Virus record (IMG/VR): IMGVR_UViG_3300042392_002002
Span: 1-57,657 of that record
DNA: 57,657 nucleotides
Reading direction: 5' to 3' (one strand)
Source of the DNA: a virus
Part shown: positions 1-7,817 of the stretch, piece after piece
Layout: the number at the start of each line of letters is the position of its first letter
How positions within the stretch are numbered: position 1 is the stretch's first letter
The notes under the pieces: model-generated
What the model saw: only the letters and a program-made list of their open reading frames with translations
Told to the model about the DNA's origin: nothing
Databases searched by the model: none
Made by a program: the position numbers and the translations under genes

Positions 1-374
1 GGTGGTAATATGTGGGGGAACTTTGTTCCCCATTATAAACCACCTACTAATATGATCACCATAGTGTTTACTAATTGTGTCACTTATAAATGGAGAACGA
101 ACATCGTAGATGTGAGTGATTAAATGGGGGGGAACTATCAGGTAAACTTTCTATACATGAGAACCTCATCATGTAAACGATTTATACATTACATTACTGT
201 TTAAGATATGTCCCAATAATTACCACATATCCTTTATACAAAGGTAAAGATTACTCTTGTTTGTTATACAAAGGTAAAGATTACTCTCGTTAAGAGTATA
301 GGATAAATTTATGAGGTGAATTCTGAAACGAAGTGGAAGACTATGAACCGAATGAATTGATCGTATAATCTTAA
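1..374. other. Non-coding left edge: hairpin and promoter-like repeats
   Basis: No convincing gene is seen. Bases 1-44 can fold into a hairpin: GGTGG at 1-5 pairs with CCACC at 40-44 and GGGGAAC at 15-21 pairs with GTTCCCC at 25-31 around a TTT loop; no T-run follows. Two tandem copies of a promoter-like repeat lie at 234-291 and point leftwards. On the minus strand an ATG at 33-31 opens a frame that leaves the window after eleven codons, so the repeats could drive a gene beyond the left edge with a leader of about 200 nt, or a non-coding RNA. Confidence 0.4.
234..291 (-). promoter_or_regulatory. Tandem 30-bp-period repeat carrying two TACCTTTG boxes
   Basis: Two nearly identical 28-bp units (234-261 and 264-291) each contain TACCTTTG on the minus strand (246-239 and 276-269), matching the Bacteroidota -7 consensus TAnnTTTG. 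The TTTG of the right copy sits 22 nt upstream of the left box, so it could serve as its -33 element. Duplicated promoter in front of an unseen leftward transcript is an inference. Confidence 0.45.
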
Positions 375-704
375 TTAATCTAAGGTTTCCCACCATTCTG
401 TTATTCTATCTTTGAAATGTTTTTTTACATTTGAAAACTCTTCATCATACCACGACCCTTTTATTGTTGGATACATTAAATGTGATACTGAATCTAATAA
501 TAATTCCACAACTTCCTTTGTAAAAAAATGTAATTTGTAATCGTCATTTAATATAGGTCGATATCTATAATATTTTTTTGTTGCTAGTTTTAATGCGTGA
601 CCAAAAGACTCCTCTAACTTATCCATAGGAACTCTTCTAAGGAACCTTGGACTAAGTCCCGACTCTTCCCTTAATATTCTTCTTATGTTCTCTTGTAGGT
701 TCAT
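375..704 (-). CDS. Small protein with capsid-targeting-like leader
   Basis: 109 residues. The first 14 residues, MNLQENIRRILREE, form the leader shared by many genes here: a short basic amphipathic helix ending in Leu-Arg-Glu, then Glu. In T4-type phages such a leader sends proteins into the prohead and is removed after (L/I)-x-E. The remaining ~95 residues (basic around KLATKKYYRYRP, acidic and Trp-rich at the C-terminus) match no family I recognise. The ATG overlaps the stop of the upstream gene as ATGA, so the two are probably co-translated. Its first 34 bases (671-704) are identical to those of the metallopeptidase gene starting at 3404. Packaged head protein is inferred. Confidence 0.75.
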   Translation of the reverse strand: MNLQENIRRILREESGLSPRFLRRVPMDKLEESFGHALKLATKKYYRYRPILNDDYKLHFFTKEVVELLLDSVSHLMYPTIKGSWYDEEFSNVKKHFKDRITEWWETLD

Positions 705-1222
705 CTATTTAAATAATCATTAATTATTACTTGTATTTCAGGATCACTTCCTTTGTATATTATATCAACAAGATACCTATGAAGTGGATGAATTCTATTG
801 GTTAATACTCTTTCCTCAAACTCACCACCTTTACTTGTTCCAGTATCGTTAGGGTCTAAACCATAATAATTAAATGGTTCTACTTCATACTTTGTTTCTA
901 ATCTTGATTTATCAAGAACAAATACCATGTCATCATTTGAAATACTTTCACCTGACCCTTTACCTATTGATTGATCGGGCTTCCAATTTTTTTCTCTTGT
1001 GAGTGATATCGCACTTTGTTTTTCTGTGTCAGCCAATCTTTTATCTATATTAAGATATTCATCAGAAGGTTTGGTTCCGATAAGAGAATCCGAATTTATT
1101 ATTTTAATTCCAGTTTCAGTTGAGGTTTTATGATATAATGGTGTTCCTTGTATATCTTCTAACTTTTCAGATATAACCCCCATCATTGATCTAATCCTTT
1201 GTATGTTTTCTTGTAGGTTCAT
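701..1222 (-). CDS. Leader-bearing ADP-ribosyltransferase-like protein
   Basis: 173 residues. The leader MNLQENIQRIRSMMGVISE (1-19) ends in Ile-Ser-Glu. The body begins with GTPLYHKTS (residues 26-34), has AISLTRE at 71-77, a strand FVLDKSRL near 101-108 and FEERVL at 135-140. A Tyr-His-x-Thr-Ser start, a central Ser-Leu-Thr-Arg strand and a late Glu resemble ADP-ribosyltransferase-fold proteins; I infer this from motif order only. T4 packages and injects an ADP-ribosyltransferase (Alt) carrying a comparable leader, so an analogous role, modifying host proteins just after infection, is attractive. ATATTTAT lies 4 nt before the ATG. An RNA 2'-phosphotransferase-like or non-enzymatic member of the fold is an alternative. 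Confidence 0.6.
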   Translation of the reverse strand: MNLQENIQRIRSMMGVISEKLEDIQGTPLYHKTSTETGIKIINSDSLIGTKPSDEYLNIDKRLADTEKQSAISLTREKNWKPDQSIGKGSGESISNDDMVFVLDKSRLETKYEVEPFNYYGLDPNDTGTSKGGEFEERVLTNRIHPLHRYLVDIIYKGSDPEIQVIINDYLNR

Positions 1223-1226
1223 ATTA

Positions 1227-1234
1227 ATAAATAT
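1227..1234 (-). promoter_or_regulatory. Late-type promoter box ATATTTAT
   Basis: ATATTTAT on the minus strand, 4 nt before the ATG at 1222. It belongs to the (A/G/C)TATTTAT set found before leader-bearing and virion or lysis genes. The spacing implies a leaderless or nearly leaderless mRNA. Confidence 0.5.
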
Positions 1235-1243
1235 ACTTATATA

Positions 1244-1525
1244 TCAATTAACCCCATACTCTTTTATACGATCCTTATTTAATTTACATAATACCTTAAA
1301 CACATATGGAAACATATTTTCCATATCATCTTTTATATCACTTAACTTCATTGGGGTTTTATTATCAGATTTATAATATTCACAATAATCTTCATATGTT
1401 TTAACATATATTGTAATGAGACAAATCCCGATTTGATCTTTTATGCTTACATTAATATCACCATATGGTAATAAATTTATCACCTTGAAGTATTTTTCCA
1501 CAATATGTTCTAATTTACTTTGCAT
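1244..1525 (-). CDS. Small hypothetical protein
   Basis: 93 residues from the ATG at 1525 (MQSKLEHIVEKYF). An in-frame start further upstream exists, but it would overlap the preceding gene by 65 nt; the chosen start leaves an 11-nt overlap. An N-terminal helix, a central beta-rich segment (INVSIKDQIGICLITIYV) and a charged helical C-terminus recall the ~100-residue units of the large polyprotein, which share a helix followed by strands. No leader motif is present. Function unknown. Confidence 0.65.
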   Translation of the reverse strand: MQSKLEHIVEKYFKVINLLPYGDINVSIKDQIGICLITIYVKTYEDYCEYYKSDNKTPMKLSDIKDDMENMFPYVFKVLCKLNKDRIKEYGVN

Positions 1526-1787
1526 AATGTAACGATATAAATGATATTGGAATATTAATTTCTTTAACCCTAATAACATATAATGATTTTGGAAGATATG
1601 ATTTTAAAGTTTTCATTATTTCCATTACTAAATTATGATTACGATATGCCATAACTTTATATCTCTCCTCACAATTACGATAGTCTCTTATAACATTAAC
1701 CTCGTAGATATTGTTCACATAATTTACCTCGCAGGCGTTTTTAATCCCATCGAGCAGTGTTTCTATATATTCAGTTAGGTCTTTCAT
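1515..1787 (-). CDS. Small protein, possible weak leader
   Basis: 90 residues. It starts MKDLTEYIETLLDGIKNACE, a helix ending in Ala-Cys-Glu; Ala-x-Glu is also tolerated by T4-type prohead proteases, but this is a poor match to the leaders nearby. The rest alternates strands and helices (YEVNVIRDYRNCEERYKVMAY) like the short units of the polyprotein. It sits behind the terminator at 1802-1833, so it starts a short two-gene unit with the next gene. No known family recognised. Confidence 0.6.
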   Translation of the reverse strand: MKDLTEYIETLLDGIKNACEVNYVNNIYEVNVIRDYRNCEERYKVMAYRNHNLVMEIMKTLKSYLPKSLYVIRVKEINIPISFISLHYAK

Positions 1788-1801
1788 TACCGCTAATATA
1801 C

Positions 1802-1833
1802 AAAAAATCCCCCATCTTTACAAGTGGAGGATT
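1802..1833 (-). terminator. Intrinsic terminator after the CphA-like gene
   Basis: AATCC (1806-1810) pairs with GGATT (1829-1833), with further imperfect CCA/TGG pairing inside; on the minus strand the stem is followed by a T-run (A at 1802-1807). It lies 15 nt beyond the stop of the gene ending at 1849. Confidence 0.6.
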
Positions 1834-1848
1834 AAATTATTTGTTCTT

Positions 1849-2766
1849 TCATATAAACATTATATTAGTGGCCTTACAACCAAACTTTTCATTTATTAAA
1901 GCTAGTAACTCAATTTTCCAATTACCTTTACGTCCCAAGTAATCCTCAATTTCTTCGGCAAACACTTCGTAAAATATTATAAAATTAAAGTTTGGGTTTT
2001 TAACATCAGGCATTTCATAACATACTTCAGGTAACTCACCCATTACTTCTTTAAAGTATTTACCATTATCGTCATAGTTATTACCATCAACCAATTTGAA
2101 TAAATAATCATCATAATTATTTTTTGGAAGAACAAACCCAACAGCATATGGGTCACAACAAACACCCATTCCACAATTATATTGAGCCCAATCATAATAG
2201 ATATCATCAAATCCATCAAACAACATATTAAGTAAATTGTTTAGAATGGGTTTAATGTTGGTTTCTTCCCTTAATATTCTTCTTATGGATTCTTTTAAGT
2301 TTTTTGGTTTTAATTTTTTAACTATTCTATCTATTTTTGGATCTATATCATTTATAATATCATTCACAACATTAAATGCTTCTCTTGCGGCTAGTTTTCC
2401 ACTGTCTTTGTTTTCATAATTAAACACAACATTATACACTCCTTTTTGTCCTTTAACTCCTCTTGTTCTTCCCCATCCTGTATTCATTCCGGCAAGTGTT
2501 TGTAATTCCAATGCCACATGTTCTATAATGTGTCCCATCCATGTTCCATCTTTAATTCTTTTAAGAAACCCTCCTGGTTTTCCTTCAGAACATCTGTGAC
2601 TTTTTAATGATGGTAAATATTCTTTTATTCTTTCGTAAAATCCTTCTATTTTATCTGATGGTTTTTCTTCAAATTCACCCAAATCTAAAATCATATGAAT
2701 AAGCTTATCTTTGGACTCACTCCATTTGTTTTTTCCATTGATAACATTGATTGATTTTATTTTCAT
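1849..2766 (-). CDS. Cyanophycin-synthetase N-terminal domain fused to an internal leader and a small C-terminal domain
   Basis: 305 residues. Residues 1 to ~145 closely resemble the N-terminal domain of cyanophycin synthetase CphA: MKIKSINVINGKNKWS, DLGEFEEKPSDKIEGFYERI, HRCSEGKPGGF (57-67), GTWMGHIIEHVALELQTLAG (74-93), KGVYNVVFNYE. The ATP-grasp and Mur-ligase domains of real CphA are absent. In some CphA enzymes this domain is reported to have a metallopeptidase-like hydrolytic site, and HIIEH (79-83) is kept here. KNLKESIRRILREE (155-168) then repeats the packaging leader internally, with Leu-Arg-Glu at 165-167, followed by ~137 residues containing CGMGVCCDPYAVGF. Cleavage after Glu167 would release a separate C-terminal protein. 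A fusion made by recombination between leader copies is likely, since an orphan leader lies just upstream at 2772-2807. Confidence 0.75.
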   Translation of the reverse strand: MKIKSINVINGKNKWSESKDKLIHMILDLGEFEEKPSDKIEGFYERIKEYLPSLKSHRCSEGKPGGFLKRIKDGTWMGHIIEHVALELQTLAGMNTGWGRTRGVKGQKGVYNVVFNYENKDSGKLAAREAFNVVNDIINDIDPKIDRIVKKLKPKNLKESIRRILREETNIKPILNNLLNMLFDGFDDIYYDWAQYNCGMGVCCDPYAVGFVLPKNNYDDYLFKLVDGNNYDDNGKYFKEVMGELPEVCYEMPDVKNPNFNFIIFYEVFAEEIEDYLGRKGNWKIELLALINEKFGCKATNIMFI

Positions 2767-2771
2767 ATTAT

Positions 2772-2807
2772 TTATCTAATACTTTGTATGTTTTCCTGTA
2801 GGTTCAT
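2772..2807 (-). pseudogene. Orphan leader fragment MNLQENIQSIR-stop
   Basis: An 11-codon frame starts directly after the TAG of the upstream metallopeptidase gene and encodes MNLQENIQSIR then TAA, i.e. the packaging leader cut short. Over 26 nt it differs from the start of the gene at 1222 at a single base. It is either a relic left when the CphA-like domain was inserted or a small coupling peptide. Confidence 0.6.
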
Positions 2808-3404
2808 CTATATATTATTTTTAACCATATTATAAAAGAACTCACTGATCTTATCAGGAGTTGTTATGTTCTGTTGTTTTAATTGTGATCTGTAAAACCC
2901 TACCATTGCAACTATTTGTGAGATAGGAACATTTTTATATAATGAAGGAGGAATAAACCCTTTATCTAACAATCCTTGTTTTTGAAGTTGTTTAATTTTT
3001 TTTCCTGCAAACTCATCTGCAACTTCTTCAGTATGTTTCATTAGTTTTGCTGCTTCCTCAACACTTATATCACCAAGATAACACTCATACATTATATCTT
3101 CACCATACTTTTTAAACTGATACTGATGTGCGGTCTCGTGAAATATAATAAACAATAGGTATTCTAACCTTTGGTTTAACGCAATTTTATTTATTAACAC
3201 ACCATCATGTAAAGCAACTCCCATAGCCGGCATCTTAAAATTGGCAAATTCTATTTTTTTGCAGTTTGATTGTGAAATAAAGTCTTTTACCTTTTCTATT
3301 AACTCATCAGACATTTCATGTCTTGATGTAATAACATCTATTAAGGCGTTAACGCCATCAGTTTCCTCCTTTAATATTCTTCTTATGTTCTCTTGTAGGT
3401 TCAT
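2808..3404 (-). CDS. Leader-bearing HExxH zinc metallopeptidase-like protein
   Basis: 198 residues. The leader MNLQENIRRILKEE (1-14) ends in Leu-Lys-Glu. After a short N-terminal region come LLFIIFHETAHQYQFKKYG with the zinc motif HETAH (89-93), and HTEEVADEFAGKK (about 124-136), where a Glu three to eight residues before the FAG could be the third ligand as in gluzincins. The length suits a minimal single-domain peptidase. A protease carried in the head and injected, or one acting on head proteins during maturation, are both possible. The 34 bases that encode the leader (3371-3404) are identical to 671-704. A degenerate box (ATAATTAT) precedes the ATG. Confidence 0.75.
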   Translation of the reverse strand: MNLQENIRRILKEETDGVNALIDVITSRHEMSDELIEKVKDFISQSNCKKIEFANFKMPAMGVALHDGVLINKIALNQRLEYLLFIIFHETAHQYQFKKYGEDIMYECYLGDISVEEAAKLMKHTEEVADEFAGKKIKQLQKQGLLDKGFIPPSLYKNVPISQIVAMVGFYRSQLKQQNITTPDKISEFFYNMVKNNI

Positions 3405-3450
3405 ATAGTATAATTATCTTTGTGTTCACTAATGTTATATTTCATATTAC

Positions 3451-6400
3451 TTATCTATTCCAATCACCATTTTTAATTGTTTCCATCATCCAAGAAATAA
3501 TAGTTAATAACTCATCATTAGTTAGGTTGTTAATAGTTGTTATGTATTGGTCGTTTTGTTCAGTATGTCCATACTCGTCTTGATCAAATTCCAATATCTC
3601 AACAGCAATTTGGTCGCTGTCTTGAACCGTTATATCGTCAACATATTTGTTATCACTTAATTGGATTTCATATCCACTAAGTGTTCCACTATTATCTCCC
3701 CATTTATTACCATGTTTTAAAACAAAATCCCTGATATATTGTTTTAATACTTCTTTAGGGTTATCCATGTTTTTTAAAACCGAACTAATTTGACTAATGT
3801 CTAATCCAGACATTTCTATAAAATTATATAACCCTTCCTTTTCTATTGTCTTTAATAAGGATTGTTTTTTATTTTCTGATTCATTTATATTACGACCAAA
3901 AAAAGTGTCGTATTTATCTTTAATCTTATTATGAAAATGATTTGAAAGGAATTTATAAATCTCATCATACGGGTAATCATTTTCTCCGTAATTAGTTAAA
4001 TCATTGTAATAATTATCTATAAAATAATTTATGGCATGATCTTCAAAGGTTTCAAAATTAAAACCCACACCATTATTATATTTATCTAAATAAACATCGG
4101 TAATAATATTTAAATTCTCAAAGAACTCTTTTTCCATTAAACTCGTATCAACCCTTCTAAGAAAGAATGTAGATTCATTCATGGGTTTCCATTCGCAATT
4201 TGGTTTTGATATGGATCCAACATATATATTATCTATTGGCAAATAATCTTTAATTGTGTTTTTAACATCATTTCTTAAATTTATTGTATATTCAGCTCTT
4301 TGAAGAAAACTAGAAAATTTATCATTTAGTTCTTCCGTTCCAAATACCAAATAAATAATATAAAAATCGTCTTCGGATGTTACTCTAATTTCGCAAACAC
4401 AATCTTCTTCTTCTTTAAATGGTTCTATAAGATTTTTAATTATATTAACATACTTTGGTTGTTTTTCTTCAGATTCATTTATAACATTTCCTTCATTATC
4501 GTATTTTAGTTTAATGGCATCTAAACGAAAATCTGCATCAGTGTTATACTGAATATTGTGCCAATACGGAATAAGTTTAATACCTGTATATTCATATATT
4601 TTATCTTGTATTTGTTCAGCAAAATAAGTCTCTTCATTACCAGCATATTCATCGTTATCAAAATAAACTCTTATCATTGGTTTATTTTCATATTTTTTAA
4701 TATCAATAAAACTAACATCATCAAAAAACTCATGAATCATTTTTGTAACCAACTTAAGTTTTTTGTCTTCAGATTTGTCAACTGATTCCATTATTCCCCC
4801 ATCTTTACCTGAACCTTCATAGATAAGTTTGATTGCCTCTTTAGGTATGTCTTGAAAGGTTACTATATGTTTTTTACTTGATTCGTAGTGTCTATCCTTA
4901 TACCATTTGATTTCGGGCATCATTGTTGTATCAATTTCCCAAACATCATCATCATAAGTAGAATCAAACCACGATCTCTTATTTGTTGAGTTGGTTGCAA
5001 ATATTGCAGGTTTACATTTTGTTCCATATCCTGCATATATTTTATAACATTCACCAGCACGAACTTTTAATCCTTGTTCTATAATCTTGTCTCTGAACTT
5101 AGGATTAGATTTATGTATAACAATTTCGTTTGGAATTATTTCTTTACCAGCAGGGCTATAATTTTCATTAAGTTCTTCCTCATATCTTTCAGTATCTATG
5201 TAAAAATCAGGGTCCTTTTTTAATTCTGTTCGTTTCTTGTAGTCATACCAAGGAACAACATTTAAATTGGTATAATCATTTATAGTATCACATATTTCTG
5301 AACTCTCTAACTCTTCTTGTGTATCATAGTAAACCATAATCTCATTTCTTTTGGCGATGTATTCTAAATCTATAATATTATCAAACATGGTATATATAAT
5401 ATCTTTAACCAACTTAAGTTTATTATTTTCAGATTTGCCAATTGATTCTCTAAGATAAATGTTTTCTTGTTCATCACATTTGGGCGTTGTTTCCATAGTA
5501 ACGCCAACTGGAATATTAATGTAATCGTAAATAGTATTCCAAATTTCATCTAAAACATCACTATACATTTTTTGAATTCCTTGTGTGGTAGGCCAAAGTT
5601 TTGTTCCATACCCACCAATAAAAGTAACATTAACTACAGGTTCATTAAAAACCTCATCATTTTTTACATCATAACCACAAATGATATGTTTATATTCAGG
5701 AAAAATAATGTTGTCCATAATTTTTTCTATGATCTTGTTTCTTTTCTCATCACTTTTATCTATACTTTCGTTCATAAACTCAACCTCATCCTCACAATTA
5801 TCAACATGCCATGGTGAAAATACATAAGGTCTGAGACCCATAGCTTTTATTGATTCTTCCACAAAATTTAATTCATTAACAATTTCGTCATGATCAAAAT
5901 GTCTTTTTATTGACTTGGATCTGATTTCATAATCCTTATCAACAGGATTATATTCTACCCATATATCACAAAGTCCTTCCCAACTAATTTGAGATAACAA
6001 TATCTTAATTGTTCTTAAATTTTTTTGAATTTCTTTAGTGTTATCTACCTCCTCTTTAATAATATTATCATATCCTAACGTTTCTACTATTTCCCGAATA
6101 TCAGACAGATCATAACTGCGACTTAAATCGGTTGTATTTTTTTGTGCAGTTTTCCCATTTATTTCCCCTAACTGAACATAGGTTTTATGCATTCTAGGTT
6201 CATCACTATTAAGTTTAAGAACTCTTACCGAACTTTCATCATTAAAAGAATCATATAAAAAATCTTTAAATTTATAATTCTCATCTTTAGTTAATTTATT
6301 TTCATTATAAATAATATTAACTATTGGCCAACTATTAGTCATCCATATATTCCACCCTGCACCAATAATTTTAAATGGCAAATCAATTGATGGATCGTCT

Positions 6401-6624
6401 CCATCCGTTGTCCAAGACACTTTAACTAACCCTTTTTGGTTTTCAATTCTTTCAACCATTTCGGGGTTATCTTTTAGTATCTTCTTTAGGTTGTCTAATC
6501 CCCCAACTAATTCAGCAATAGAATACAACCCCTCATCTTCAATTTGTTTAATTAGTTTTGATTTGGTGTCACGAGTTTCCTCTTTTAAGATATGTCTAAT
6601 TAAATCTTTATTCACCATCATCAT
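3451..6624 (-). CDS. Giant polyprotein of capsid-internal proteins with repeated cleavage-like sites
   Basis: 1057 residues. It begins with a leader (DLIRHILKEE, Leu-Lys-Glu at 13-15). (I/L/M)-x-Glu followed by Ser, Glu or Asn recurs at Glu191, 286, 393, 487, 613, 717, 817 and 915, giving nine segments mostly 94-126 residues long. Several segments begin alike (ESIDKSDEKR, ESIGKSENNK, ESVDKSEDKK, ESENKKQS) and share a helix, then beta strands, then an IYxYT-like helix, so they are tandem homologues. Residues 16-191 carry the EGLYSIAELVGGLDNLKKIL module also found in the gene at 46731; 916-1057 carry a second version. Segment 488-613 (IVIHKSNPKFRDKIIEQGL, then AIFATNSTN) looks ADP-ribosyltransferase-like. 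I infer a precursor cut by the prohead protease into many small packaged proteins. Three adjacent ATGs (6624, 6621, 6618) are possible starts. Last gene of the leader operon. Confidence 0.8.
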   Translation of the reverse strand: MMMVNKDLIRHILKEETRDTKSKLIKQIEDEGLYSIAELVGGLDNLKKILKDNPEMVERIENQKGLVKVSWTTDGDDPSIDLPFKIIGAGWNIWMTNSWPIVNIIYNENKLTKDENYKFKDFLYDSFNDESSVRVLKLNSDEPRMHKTYVQLGEINGKTAQKNTTDLSRSYDLSDIREIVETLGYDNIIKEEVDNTKEIQKNLRTIKILLSQISWEGLCDIWVEYNPVDKDYEIRSKSIKRHFDHDEIVNELNFVEESIKAMGLRPYVFSPWHVDNCEDEVEFMNESIDKSDEKRNKIIEKIMDNIIFPEYKHIICGYDVKNDEVFNEPVVNVTFIGGYGTKLWPTTQGIQKMYSDVLDEIWNTIYDYINIPVGVTMETTPKCDEQENIYLRESIGKSENNKLKLVKDIIYTMFDNIIDLEYIAKRNEIMVYYDTQEELESSEICDTINDYTNLNVVPWYDYKKRTELKKDPDFYIDTERYEEELNENYSPAGKEIIPNEIVIHKSNPKFRDKIIEQGLKVRAGECYKIYAGYGTKCKPAIFATNSTNKRSWFDSTYDDDVWEIDTTMMPEIKWYKDRHYESSKKHIVTFQDIPKEAIKLIYEGSGKDGGIMESVDKSEDKKLKLVTKMIHEFFDDVSFIDIKKYENKPMIRVYFDNDEYAGNEETYFAEQIQDKIYEYTGIKLIPYWHNIQYNTDADFRLDAIKLKYDNEGNVINESEEKQPKYVNIIKNLIEPFKEEEDCVCEIRVTSEDDFYIIYLVFGTEELNDKFSSFLQRAEYTINLRNDVKNTIKDYLPIDNIYVGSISKPNCEWKPMNESTFFLRRVDTSLMEKEFFENLNIITDVYLDKYNNGVGFNFETFEDHAINYFIDNYYNDLTNYGENDYPYDEIYKFLSNHFHNKIKDKYDTFFGRNINESENKKQSLLKTIEKEGLYNFIEMSGLDISQISSVLKNMDNPKEVLKQYIRDFVLKHGNKWGDNSGTLSGYEIQLSDNKYVDDITVQDSDQIAVEILEFDQDEYGHTEQNDQYITTINNLTNDELLTIISWMMETIKNGDWNR

Positions 6625-7042
6625 ATTCTTCTTGCGTAAAATGGTATTTCATCTTCATTGTATAATCACCTTCAGCACTCCATTCACAACCAATAAACCA
6701 ACACATCAAGTTATTATATTTACCTTTCTTTTTCCCAAAAGAACCGTTACTTGTAAATGAATAATTAAGTAAAACTGTGTCCAATTCTTTATCAACTAAT
6801 TTCAGTTGGTTTGTAAACGAAAAAAGGTCAGGATCATCACACCAAGATGTTATTAACAATTCACCATCAATGCTGTTATGATTGTTATTATAATTAATAC
6901 TTCCAATTTCAATTTCTGTAAAAAGATTTGAATCTACATTACTTTGGATAATATAAGGAATGGATTGGGCGGATCTAACAAACCTTTCTTTTAGGTTTTC
7001 ATTTTCTTCTTCTTTTAATATGTGTCTAATTAACTCTTTCAT
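6608..7042 (-). CDS. Leader-bearing small protein
   Basis: 144 residues. The leader MKELIRHILKEE (1-12) is almost the same as that of the downstream polyprotein. The rest contains a beta-rich stretch (FTEIEIGSINYNNNHNSIDGELLITSW) and a hydrophobic and Trp-containing C-terminal part (NNLMCWFIGCEWSAEGDYTM). No known domain recognised. It overlaps the upstream stop by one base (TAATG) and the downstream polyprotein by 17 bases, so it is translated within the operon 8458-3451. Probably a packaged internal protein. Confidence 0.75.
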   Translation of the reverse strand: MKELIRHILKEEENENLKERFVRSAQSIPYIIQSNVDSNLFTEIEIGSINYNNNHNSIDGELLITSWCDDPDLFSFTNQLKLVDKELDTVLLNYSFTSNGSFGKKKGKYNNLMCWFIGCEWSAEGDYTMKMKYHFTQEEYDDGE

Positions 7043-7365
7043 TACATTACTTGGGATAAAAACTTTTTAATTGTTCTAATAACTTTTTGTCTATATGGAT
7101 TGTTTTCATTTGAAAAATTATCAATTGGTTCTGTAACATTATTATCTTCTAACATATTTAAAATCAATCTTACTTGTCTTTTTTTATTATCAAAAGTTCC
7201 AATATTATAATAATCATCATCTACTTTGAAATGAATCCTTTTAAGTCTAATATTGTCGTCAATATTTATTTCTTTAACTTCATATCTTCGCACAAGAAAA
7301 TTCATAACCTTTTGGTCAATTTCTTCTGTTTCTTCTTTCAATATGTATCTAATTAGTCCTCTCAT
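7042..7365 (-). CDS. Leader-bearing small protein
   Basis: 107 residues. Leader MRGLIRYILKEE (1-12), then a compact charged domain (NFLVRRYEVKEINIDDNIRLKR ending the first strands, then FKVDDDYYNIGTFDNKKRQVRLILNML) resembling a small alpha/beta unit. The start is a TAATG overlap with the upstream gene and the stop overlaps the next start in the same way. Third gene of the five-gene leader operon. No family match by eye; packaged role inferred from the leader. Confidence 0.72.
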   Translation of the reverse strand: MRGLIRYILKEETEEIDQKVMNFLVRRYEVKEINIDDNIRLKRIHFKVDDDYYNIGTFDNKKRQVRLILNMLEDNNVTEPIDNFSNENNPYRQKVIRTIKKFLSQVM

Positions 7366-7817
7366 TAAACAAAAATAAAATCATCAACTTTTAATGCTTT
7401 ATAGTTAGTCCTTGAAGAACCATACGTATCCTTTTCTTCTAACTTTAATTCTTCAGGTATATATTCATACATTTCAAATACATATTCACTTAATTTTTGA
7501 GACTCTATATATGGGTCAAAATTGTCTTCATATTTAAATGGAGTAAGGACATATGCCACTTGTCTGTTTTTAATATATTCAAGGCTATACGTCATTTTAG
7601 GTTTTAAACCATAGAACTCTTTTACTTTTTCATATTCAACAACCAAATCAATATAAATGCTTGTTATATATTCATCATAATTGTCATGTAATTTCCAACC
7701 AACAACAAATGGAAATTCTTTTTTTAATCCGTTAATAACAATATCAATACCCTTATCTATTTGTTGTTTAGATACTTCTTCTTTTAATATGTGTTTAATA
7801 AGTTTTCTCATTACCAT
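7365..7817 (-). CDS. Leader-bearing small protein
   Basis: 150 residues (148 if the second ATG at 7811 is used, which forms a TAATG overlap with the upstream stop and may be preferred). Leader MRKLIKHILKEE, then ~130 residues with a helix (QQIDKGIDIVINGLKKEF) followed by strands (YITSIYIDLVVEYEKV) and a C-terminal helix plus strand, the same order as the repeated unit of the polyprotein. Function unknown; likely a free-standing relative of those units. Confidence 0.72.
   Translation of the reverse strand: MVMRKLIKHILKEEVSKQQIDKGIDIVINGLKKEFPFVVGWKLHDNYDEYITSIYIDLVVEYEKVKEFYGLKPKMTYSLEYIKNRQVAYVLTPFKYEDNFDPYIESQKLSEYVFEMYEYIPEELKLEEKDTYGSSRTNYKALKVDDFIFV

Noticed and set aside
1-100. Small minus-strand ORFs at the left edge
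   Set aside because: An 11-codon open end and a 30-codon frame with no recognisable product; not enough to call genes.
3413-3421. TATCTTTG on the plus strand near the metallopeptidase start
   Set aside because: No plus-strand gene follows; the match is probably by chance in AT-rich DNA.
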